Assembly (NCBI RefSeq): GCF_009870125.1
Contig: NC_046683.1
Location: 65,983,869 to 66,047,868 of the forward strand
From: Drosophila pseudoobscura
Taxonomy: Eukaryota > Arthropoda > Insecta > Diptera > Drosophilidae
Reading direction: 5' to 3'
Length of the DNA stretch: 64,000 bases
Both the position numbers and the translations under genes were made by a program. Shown here in pieces: positions 56,421-64,000 of the stretch. A model generated the notes under the pieces. The model was not told the DNA's origin, searched no databases, and saw only the letters and a program-made list of their open reading frames with translations. Within the stretch, counting starts at the first letter, position 1. Every line of letters starts with the position of its first letter.

Positions 56421-57362
56421 ATGCATTCGCTTCACTGGACATCGCGTATGATATCGCGGGCCCTGCGTAGCAGCTTTTCCACACTCTTGGAGTCTGCCAC
56501 TGGGGCTGCGGCCAGCAAGGGTGGCGAAGGTGCTCTCAAGTCTGCCTCACCGCGGCCACATTTCGTGTCTGTGGTCTGTGGATTCGCCAAGGACAACCTG
56601 CGCCACAAGTACAAGCCTGGAAAGTATGGCGAGGACTCCTGGTTCAAGGCATCCACAGAGCAGGCCGATGTTATGGGCGTGGCCGACGGTGTCGGAGGCT
56701 GGCGCAGCTACGGCATCGATCCGGGCGAGTTTTCCTCCTTCCTGATGCGCACATGCGAGCGCCTGGTGCAGTGCAGTCACTTTAACCCGCAGCGACCCGT
56801 CAATCTGCTGGCGTACAGCTACTGCGAGCTGATGGAACAGAAGAAGCCCATTCTGGGCAGCAGCACTGCCTGCGTGCTAATCCTCAATCGGGAGACGAAA
56901 ACGGTGCACACTGCCAATATCGGAGACAGTGGCTTCATGGTGGTGAGGCAGGGCGAGGTGGTGCACAAGTCTGAGGAGCAACAGCACTACTTCAACACGC
57001 CCTTCCAGCTATCCCTGCCCCCGCCCGGCCATGGCCCGAACGTGCTGAGCGATAGCCCCGAGTCGGCGGACACCATGAGTTTCCCCGTGGAGGATGGCGA
57101 TGTTATACTCATCGCCACCGATGGCGTCTTCGACAATGTGCCCGAGGACCTCATGCTGGATGTGCTGCGCGATGTGGAGGGCGAACGCGATCCCGTCAAG
57201 CTACAGATGACCGCCAACAGCCTGGCCCTGATGGCCCGCACGCTGTCCCTCAACAGCGAGTTCCTCTCGCCCTTTGCCCTCAGCGCTCGTCGCAACAATA
57301 TACAGGCACGCGGTGGCAAGCCAGATGACATTACAGTCGTCCTGGCCACTGTTGCAATGTAA
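56421..57362 (+). CDS. PTC7-like mitochondrial PP2C phosphatase
   Basis: PPM/PP2C metal-dependent Ser/Thr phosphatase of the PPTC7/PTC7 type, mitochondrial, linked to coenzyme Q regulation; the fly counterpart is, I believe, CG12091. 313 residues, single exon. The N-terminus (MISRALRSSFSTLLESATGA) is basic/amphipathic and fits a mitochondrial presequence. Metal-binding motifs: GVADGVGGWRSYGIDPGEF (about 93-111), ANIGDSGFMVVR, ILIATDGVFDNVPED and GKPDDITVVLA. All catalytic aspartates expected for PP2C are visible. The neighbour Iml1 follows in the same orientation, as in the 62 region of D. melanogaster. Confidence 0.92.
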   Translation: MHSLHWTSRMISRALRSSFSTLLESATGAAASKGGEGALKSASPRPHFVSVVCGFAKDNLRHKYKPGKYGEDSWFKASTEQADVMGVADGVGGWRSYGIDPGEFSSFLMRTCERLVQCSHFNPQRPVNLLAYSYCELMEQKKPILGSSTACVLILNRETKTVHTANIGDSGFMVVRQGEVVHKSEEQQHYFNTPFQLSLPPPGHGPNVLSDSPESADTMSFPVEDGDVILIATDGVFDNVPEDLMLDVLRDVEGERDPVKLQMTANSLALMARTLSLNSEFLSPFALSARRNNIQARGGKPDDITVVLATVAM

Positions 57363-58052
57363 AAAAAACTCATAGTCGAGAGATGTTCCCTTAACGTCAA
57401 TGTCCCCCCGTCAATGTCTCCAAAACTTAGTGATTAATGTTTAATCGTAGCTCATACGTATTTAGTTAGCTTTTAGGAGTCTGTTTCCGTGGTTCTGTCT
57501 AATGTTTAAGCTTAGTGTTGAGATATTTTGAATGAGACGAGAACGAACGATGGCCATAACGATAACAACAACGACACGAACACCTCCCTTCCCCACTTTT
57601 AATTGTTACAGAATTGCATGACCCATGCCCCTTGCCCCTTGCCCCATACCCCCAAATTCATTCATACTAAAATAACACAAAAAAACTAAATAACGCGCAT
57701 CCTGGAGAGCGACCTAAACGTTAAAAATGACCCCCTGACGCCCCCAATCAAAGCGAATGCAACGCCTTCAAATGTATACATAACCCTCGCTATAAGTAGT
57801 AAAAACAACAAACAAAAAATTATAATAAATGCAAAATTATCAGGCCGAAATGATCTTTGTCGTCAGCGACGGCTTCCCGACAGAGGAGTAGAGTAGCGTT
57901 CTAATCAACAAATAAATTGCGAAACGAACCCGAACCCTGGCGGAGGTGGAGGAGGAGGAGGAGTAGATGATGGATTGCGTTGAGGAGTCGAAGTGCATAA
58001 TGGTATGCTATGCGAATTATTTGAACTGAGGATTTATTATATCCAGGCAAAA
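57363..58052 (+). other. 3' UTR of the PTC7 phosphatase gene
   Basis: No coding frame except a stray short one. Poly(A)-signal words at about 57822 (ATAATAAATGC) and 57909 (CAAATAAATTGC). A GGAGGTGGAGGAGGAGGAGG run is at 57943-57965. Confidence 0.5.
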
Positions 58053-58292
58053 ATGGCGACTGTCTTTAACAAAATTTACTGTCGAAATGTACTCACTGAT
58101 ATTTGCGACCCAATAAAATTATTCATTGAAAACAACAACCAATCAAACTGTGTTAATTTCGAGTCTCTAATTGCTTTGATAAATTCATGGTCAAACGTGT
58201 GCACAAGCATATGGAAAGAGGTCTTTTCTTGTATTTATGCTTCGCATAAACCATGGAACCATGGCAATTCACGTTTCCTAACACTAGTCTAA
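58053..58292 (+). other. Unassigned 79-codon open frame
   Basis: ATG in a fair fly context (CAAAAATGGCG). The frame reads MATVFNKIYCRNVLTDICD, then IESL-type hydrophobic and Cys-rich residues to a TAG. It has no family I recognise. It may be a small gene, or the front of the degraded coding block that ends at 58752. Confidence 0.3.
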
Positions 58293-58524
58293 TACAAAAT
58301 TAAAACAATAGAGCCAATGAAAACGATTACTGGGAATGAATGCGACAAAAATGCTATTTCCTCGACCTAACTAAACAGTTTATTCGTGCTAATTTGGCAA
58401 CTGGTTTTGTTTGAATGTTCATGAATTCCCGTCTCGTATAAACAACAGCCGCTTAACCCCATAAAATACCGTGTAAAATGGCGTCAGCCATAGCCCCATA
58501 TATATACCGTGGCATTTAAATTGA

Positions 58525-58752
58525 TTCAAAAAGGATGCACAATTCCCCAAAATATTTTCTCCGGCTGCGAACGTCACAGCGGCCATCGAAAGAGAAATTC
58601 GTTCAATTAAAGAAATAGTAAAAACAAGATTTTCTATCCCATATCTTCCTGACGAATTTACCCCAAAATTCGCCAATAACAACACCCAAGAGGGTATGGT
58701 GGATGATATTAATAAACAGGGCCATCTAGATGCCATAACATTATTCACTTAG
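58525..58752 (+). pseudogene. Unassigned coding remnant (C-terminal piece)
   Basis: 75 codons open and ended by TAG: FKKDAQFPKIFSPAANVTAA, IEREIRSIKEIVKTRF, SIPYLPDEFTPKFANN and a polar end. The residue composition (regular Ile/Glu/Arg heptads, then Pro-rich) looks like real protein, but no ATG or splice acceptor leads into it and a TGA lies just upstream. It may be the tail of a mobile-element ORF or of a duplicated gene. Parent not identified. Confidence 0.4.
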
Positions 58753-59295
58753 ATCGTCGGAGTTGTGGGTGGGCTGACACGCCCAGCCAAACCCACGCCA
58801 CTGCGTGCTAAACAAAGAGAGACGCGGAAGGATATTGCGACAGTACTAGATATCAACAAGCGGGCGGTAGAAAAAGTCAGTCCCTGCTCAGGTGCACGGG
58901 TCAGAAGGAGGAGCTGGACCGGATTCAGCGGCGGAGCTTATTTCAGCACCTATCATAACGAAAAGCAGCTGCACCTAACATCCAAGACATCAAAATTATG
59001 GAGCGCGAGATTTCGCAAATCTTTCCGAAAGAAAAAGTTCAATAGTATTGAAGGACGTTCGAAAATTTGTATTTTTAACAAAATACCGCATTGTTTAAAT
59101 TAATTTAAAATTTCAATTCAATAGTTTTTGGCGGCGATTGTTGCGACGTTGCACAGCACTAAAACACCAAAGAACAGAGAAGGAGCGCACCATCAAAACA
59201 AACACGAAAAAAGAAGATTTCAGAATGCGAATAACATAATTGGCCGGTAAATTAAACATTTTAATCGCGTTTGCGTCGGCCAGCGCATCAAAAAT
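58753..59295 (+). other. Iml1 upstream region
   Basis: GC-richer patch 58755-58960 with an open but unsupported frame, then the AT-rich Iml1 promoter and 5' UTR. I see no DRE or Motif 1 here. Confidence 0.35.
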
Positions 59296-62200
59296 ATGAA
59301 GCTCTACAAGCTGAATACACACACTCGTGGCTGCAACAAGTCGTACGGTAAGCAAACACATTTGAAAAGTGTGAGCACATAAATTGCGCAAATTTCACTG
59401 CTGTTGAATATTTTTGTGCAGATGCGGACCTCGTGATGAACTTGAAGGACCACCCCAACGCAAATGTAGGCGATGTTGTGGAGATTTATGTCCCAGATGA
59501 CGAGAACGGCACGCATCTGCTACTGCAGATCACAGAGTTCAGCGGTAGCTGTGGCCGTGATGTGATAAGCATCGAGTCGGGCATTGCCGTTGCCTTTAAG
59601 TTGAGGCCGTACTCCAATGTGGTGATGCGGATAGTGAATCCAGCCGATGTAGCCCTCGACTCCATAGAGATTACCTTCAAGGATCAGTATATGGGCCGCT
59701 CTGAGATGTGGCGCCTGAAAACGTATTTGGTAAGCAAGCCAAGGCCTACATCCTTTGAGGATGCTATTCTTGAGGATTCCCTTTCCCCTTGCAGACGGAC
59801 ACTTGTGTGTATGTGAACAAGAAGATTGACTACAACGACATGCAGATACGCTGCCAGGTGTACGAAATGTGGTCCCAGGGCGAACGCGTGGCCAGCGGCG
59901 TCATCACCGACGACACAAAGATCGTCTTCCGCAGCAGCACTTCCATGGTGTACCTCTTCCTGCAGATGTCCTCGGAAATGTGGGACTTTGACATCCATGG
60001 CGACTTGTATTTTGAGAAGGCAGTTAATGGGTTTCTCACCGAACTCTTCCAAAAGTGGAAAAAGCTGAGCTGTAACCATGAGGTAACCATCGTCCTGTTC
60101 TCGCGCACCTTCTATGCAGCCAAGAGTTTGGATGAGTTCCCAGAGCACATGCGCGACTGCCTGCAGCTGGACTACAAGGGTCGCTTCTACGAGGATTTCT
60201 ATCGCGTGGCGATTCAAAACGAGCGCAACGACGACTGGTGCACGGTGTTGGGGCAGCTGCGGAAGCTTTTCACCTCCTACCAGGAGACAGTGCTGCGCTA
60301 TCATGAGCGCCAGCACATGAAGATCCCCCCGGCCACAAACTCCACTGCCACGCAGGGCAATTTCCTTGAGGTTCTCAACATTTCGTTGAATACATTCGAG
60401 AAGCATTACCTGGATCGCACATTCGATCGCACCGGACAGCTCTCGGTGGTGATTACACCCGGCGTGGGTGTCTTCTCGGTGGACAGGGAGCTGACAAACA
60501 TCACCAAGCAGCGCATCATCGACAACGGCGTGGGCAGCGATCTGGTTTGCGTTGGCGAGCAGCCGCTGCATGCAGTGCCGCTGTTAAAGTTCCACAACAA
60601 AGACACCACCCTGACATCCGCCGATGATTACTCCTTGCCGCATTGGATCAATCTGAGCTTCTATTCCACAAACAAGAAGATCGCGTACTCCAGTTTCATA
60701 CCCCGCATCAAGCTGCCGCTTTTTGTGTCCGATCAAGCGCTCAACGCGGACGAAGGAGAGGAGAATGAGAGGAATTTCCTCAGCTGCAAGCAGTCGGAGT
60801 ACAAGCACAACTCTCTTTTCGACTATGATGCGTATGATGAGCAGATCTTTCAGCCATTGCCGGCACAGAGCACCTGGTAAGCCTCCAACTGAGTTGAATC
60901 TCTCTCCCACTCTCGCTGATAAATACTCTTCTCCTTTCAGCTCCCTTCAGCGCGTGGTAAGGGCCAAGAAAACATCGGTACCTAGTCTGGAAACCTATGC
61001 ATATCGTAACAACGACTGGGAGAATCTCACGCCCACACAGATTCCGGCCATGCGACGCAAAATGTCTGATCCGGATATACATCATGGCACCTCTGCCATG
61101 CTGGCGGCACTGGTATGTCGCTCAAAAGATTTCCTCCCAATAAAGTCCTCCAACTTGTACTCAACTCTCCCTCAGCCTGATACCACAAATCTCTCGGAAT
61201 CCCTGGCTTCGGAGAAGAACTCCCGTCGAACGATTGTCAGCATTGCGCCAATTGTGCGTCCCGGACGTGCCCTGATCAATCCCTTTGATCCCTCTCAAGT
61301 GACGATCAAATTGACATCGAATCGCCGCCGCTGGACGCACATTTTCCCCAAGGGACCGACGGGTGTGCTCATCCAGCAGCATCATTACCAAGCAGTGCCT
61401 GCAAAAACCATACCAGCGGGACAGCGTCCGCTGCAGCAGATACCCAACAATAGCCAGAGCAGCACCACCAATAACAACGAGACGGAGACGGAGTATTCCT
61501 GCGATCCGGAAGAGCAGTACGACCAGCTATCCACGCACTCCATGCTAAGCAAATCGGTGTCCTCTCACAGCTTTGTGATGGGCGATGAAAAGATCGACTG
61601 TGAGTGAGCTCAGAGATTTCATTCCCCTTTCCCATTTCCGTCTAAAATCAATTCCCTATCTTTCCGCCAATTGCAGTTTTCAAGAGGCGACAGAACTCTC
61701 TGCTGAATGCATTGCCTGCAAATGTCCCAAATCTGACGGCAACGCAGGCCAAATCGTATCTCTGGGGAGCCACCGGCGAGCAGGAGTGGACGCCAGCAAT
61801 TACCACGGGTAAGTAATCACAGAACTGATTGCTCAAAGATCATATCTTTAAGGACAGACAGCCACTGTCTGGTGAGCGTATCCCAGTCTAAGTTCAGTTG
61901 GGGATTGACTCTTGCCTCGAATGGGAGTAATGTGGCTCCAGTTTATTGCGATTCTGCTGTTTCTGCCGCATCAGAGCAGAGAGCAGGAGATAAACTTTAC
62001 GCTGCCCGAGCAGCTTGCATTGTTCTTGGACCGGATTGGAGACGTGCACCGCCTGCAAGCCATCAGCATTGTCAATAGCAGAGACTCCATCAGCCCCGAC
62101 TATCTGGATGGCCTTCATCAGCAGCTTAGAGCCAATGCTAGCATGCACTTCCAACTGCTGCCCCAAATGACGGCCACAGATGTGGACGTCCATGTGTGTT

Positions 62201-64000
62201 TCAGTGCCCTCCAGGATGAGGATACGCTGTATGTGGTGTTTGCCAGGCACTCGAGGGACCCAGTGATCCAATTGCAGGCGAAACGAGCTCGAGGTCGCCG
62301 CTACAGCAAGACGTTGTTTCTGCTGAAGGAGCACGAATCGCTTCCCGTTTTGGGGGAGTTCTTCAAGCTGCTCTGGCAGTTGCAATTTCGCTCCGCTCTG
62401 GTGGTTACGGCACAGCGATGGGCTTACCAGATGGATCCCTATCCCAAGATGAAAATAAAACGCATGAAAGAAGTCTCCTCGTACGATCTGGAGGAGATCT
62501 TTCCCAAACCCAATCGCAAGAACTTCAACGGCTACGAGCTACATCTGGCCGTGCAGCTGGATATTCCGAACAGCTTCTGGTCGCGAGATCCGCGCAACCA
62601 ACAGCTGCGGTTGGACGGAGCGGGTGGAAAAATTATTAATGAGCTGATGGCCAAACTGAATGTCACCCTGAAGGTGCATCCCTTGTTGGTGAATGGGTCG
62701 CGGTGGCTAAATATGCCTGCCATTATCGACTTGATAGCCAGCAATCGCATGGAGCTGAGTCCCCATTTGTGCGACACGCTGCAGGCATCCACAGAGGTAG
62801 ATTACTCCTATCCAGTACGGCTGGCGAGTCGTTGTTTTATGATACCCCTGGACAACCAGATCTCTCGGACTCTGTACGTCTTGCTGCCCTTTCAATGGTC
62901 CGTGTGGCTGAGTGTCCTGCTGATCCTGCTCGTGCTGCACTTTTTCGGCGTCCGTTGGCTCGTGCCGGACTCCCAGTTGTGGGCGTTAATCGGAGTCCCC
63001 GGCTGGCGCCTCAGTAGATCGCACCACCATAGTGTACTCAACACTGTGACCTGCTACCTGGTGCTCTTTGGGGTCTGTTTGATCTACCAGTTGTATTCCA
63101 CGAAGCTGACATCTTTCCTGACGGTGACGCTCAGCCATAAGTTGCCCAGCAGCTTGGACGAGATTCTCCGGCTGCCATTCCCCATTCTCGCACTACCCTT
63201 GGATGTGGAACTCATTGTGGGCACCTTTGGCCATGCGGAGGAGTTCCGGCGGATGTTCAGCGTAACGGATGCCCAGACCTTCGCGACGCGTCGCATTAAC
63301 ATGGATACGGGCTACATCTATCCGATTAGCAGCTTTCGCTGGTTTTTCTACAGCGTCCAGCAGCGCTACCTGAAGACCAAGCGCTTCTATTTTTCGTCGC
63401 TGTGCCATGGGACCTTTGCGGCTCAGTTCCAGCTGCGCATCGACTCCCATTTCAAGGATCCACTGCATCGTTTTGCACTGCATGTGCAGGAGGCGGGCCT
63501 GCTGCTTGTGTGGATGAAAGAGAGCTATCAGAGTGCACGCCTCGGCGGCTACATTCAGGAATTCACCAGCGCCGAGGAGTTCCTGGACGATATTCGTCCG
63601 TTGGCCTTCAATCTGCTGGCCCCAGCCTTTAGTTTGTTTATGTGCGGCCTTTTGGTCAGCCTTGTGGTCTTTCTGGTTGAGATTCGACCGCCTTCCTGTG
63701 CTCGAAGGAGTAGTAGAAACAGTAGCTCCCACTAACCGCACCAACCCTTGAACCACTGAACCCTTGAACCCTTGAAGCCATAACCACTCCATATATATAT
63801 ATGGATTTTATATATGTATTTTATTCAAATCGGAAACGAACTAATGCATTTTACGTAGCCCATTCCTAACTGCGCGAGCAAAATCGATCGGAAACTGAAT
63901 TTTTAATTAACTTTATGTATAATTCGCCATATTCCCACCGCCATCCACCGCGATCGACCAATCAATCGATCAACGAACTCCAATTGGATCTAACAAAATG
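59296..64000 (+). CDS. Iml1: Iml1 (DEPDC5 homologue), GATOR1 subunit, 3' end beyond window
   Basis: Catalytic GAP subunit of GATOR1, which inhibits TORC1 through Rag GTPases under amino-acid starvation and controls meiotic entry in fly ovaries. Exons seen: 59296-59347, 59422-59729, 59795-60876, 60941-61112, 61176-61599, 61677-61808, giving 723 residues. The last donor is GGGTAAGT at 61809, and no further exon occurs before 64000. The conserved N-terminal IML1 block ([69 protein letters not shown]) and a later [13 protein letters not shown] are present. The DEP and C-terminal domains must lie outside. The 63-nt intron 61113-61175 is in frame and stopless. The intron after 61808 is over 2.19 kb and hosts the Ir gene. 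Confidence 0.95.
61921..63735 (+). CDS. Ir62a: Ionotropic receptor (Ir62a-like), nested in Iml1 intron
   Basis: Divergent ionotropic glutamate-receptor-like chemoreceptor, 604 residues, single exon. Signal peptide [18 protein letters not shown] at 1-18. A large ectodomain with a partial ligand-binding lobe follows. TM1 at about 320-345 ([20 protein letters not shown]), a short pore region, TM2/3 at about 375-405 ([20 protein letters not shown]), the S2 lobe, and a last membrane helix at about 567-590 ([19 protein letters not shown]). Canonical glutamate-binding residues are not obvious, as usual for divergent IRs. The symbol rests on position inside Iml1 and on length, from memory. It lies on the same strand as its host, starting 113 bases into the intron. 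The 3' flank has CCCTTGAACCCTTGA repeats. Confidence 0.8.
   Translation: MGVMWLQFIAILLFLPHQSREQEINFTLPEQLALFLDRIGDVHRLQAISIVNSRDSISPDYLDGLHQQLRANASMHFQLLPQMTATDVDVHVCFSALQDEDTLYVVFARHSRDPVIQLQAKRARGRRYSKTLFLLKEHESLPVLGEFFKLLWQLQFRSALVVTAQRWAYQMDPYPKMKIKRMKEVSSYDLEEIFPKPNRKNFNGYELHLAVQLDIPNSFWSRDPRNQQLRLDGAGGKIINELMAKLNVTLKVHPLLVNGSRWLNMPAIIDLIASNRMELSPHLCDTLQASTEVDYSYPVRLASRCFMIPLDNQISRTLYVLLPFQWSVWLSVLLILLVLHFFGVRWLVPDSQLWALIGVPGWRLSRSHHHSVLNTVTCYLVLFGVCLIYQLYSTKLTSFLTVTLSHKLPSSLDEILRLPFPILALPLDVELIVGTFGHAEEFRRMFSVTDAQTFATRRINMDTGYIYPISSFRWFFYSVQQRYLKTKRFYFSSLCHGTFAAQFQLRIDSHFKDPLHRFALHVQEAGLLLVWMKESYQSARLGGYIQEFTSAEEFLDDIRPLAFNLLAPAFSLFMCGLLVSLVVFLVEIRPPSCARRSSRNSSSH
63736..64000 (+). other. 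Rest of Iml1 intron
   Basis: 3' UTR of the nested Ir gene, with a short AACCCTTGAA tandem repeat and ATATATAT. Several ATCGAT words near 63881 and 63950-63970 could be DRE-like. No Iml1 exon is visible. Confidence 0.4.

Noticed and set aside
15578-61175. Four in-frame stopless introns (8833-8889, 15710-15775, 50269-50334, 61113-61175) as candidate exitrons
   Set aside because: About one tenth of short introns should be multiples of three without stops by chance, which fits the number of introns here. Splice sites are normal.
1-64000. tRNA, rRNA or CRISPR genes
   Set aside because: No cloverleaf with B-box GGTTCGAATCC-type sequence, no rRNA core sequence and no regularly spaced identical repeats were seen.

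Overview
The window is Drosophila nuclear DNA. It has many short introns of about 55-70 bases with GT..AG ends, DRE (TATCGATA) and Motif 1/Motif 6 type core-promoter words, and a dense run of single-copy fly genes. By synteny it is Muller element D. From memory, mus301 through the TCF25 homologue belong to the 66B region of D. melanogaster 3L, and the PTC7 phosphatase, Iml1 and the nested Ir gene to the 62 region. Two well separated blocks are therefore joined here, so this is not D. melanogaster. An obscura-group fly is my best guess, where Muller D is the XR arm in several species, but no sequence proves this.

Layout, left block (0-39.5 kb): a 5'-truncated low-complexity gene (+); mus301/HELQ helicase (-); a senataxin-like helicase with an N-terminal FHA domain (+); CdsA (-); a repeat cluster with a ZAD pseudogene and an HSDL2-like pseudogene; a small gene with two Cys repeats (+); Uba2 (+); mRpL36 (+); a cysteamine-dioxygenase (ADO) homologue (+); ldbr lariat debranching enzyme (-); msk/importin-7 (-); Arp3 (+); TCF25/NULP1 homologue (-). 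I re-derived exon structures from splice sites and reading phase, and every complete multi-exon gene gives an unbroken frame.

Middle (39.7-48.4 kb): a gene-poor, rearranged stretch. It holds an Argonaute-2 PIWI fragment, two fragments of an errantivirus-type envelope gene, an inverted duplication, one intact ZAD-C2H2 zinc-finger gene, two nearly identical degenerate ZAD copies in direct orientation, a piece of a lodestar/TTF2-like SNF2 ATPase and a low-complexity inverted-repeat locus. It lies between the two synteny blocks and is the best candidate for a rearrangement breakpoint.

Right block (48.4-64 kb): a DENND5/Rab6IP1 homologue (-), a PTC7-like mitochondrial PP2C phosphatase (+), and Iml1/DEPDC5 (+, runs off the right edge). 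An ionotropic receptor gene, probably Ir62a, is nested on the same strand in an Iml1 intron.

The most systematic unexplained signal is a dispersed non-coding repeat of about 450-550 bases. Copies lie next to the start sites of mus301, CdsA, msk, Arp3 and the PTC7 phosphatase. In each case the repeat end nearest the gene faces it, and in the minus-strand genes that end merges with an array of ATATACC words and a GTGTGAC word. This looks like a mobile element that targets, or supplies, housekeeping promoters. No tRNA, rRNA or CRISPR was seen.
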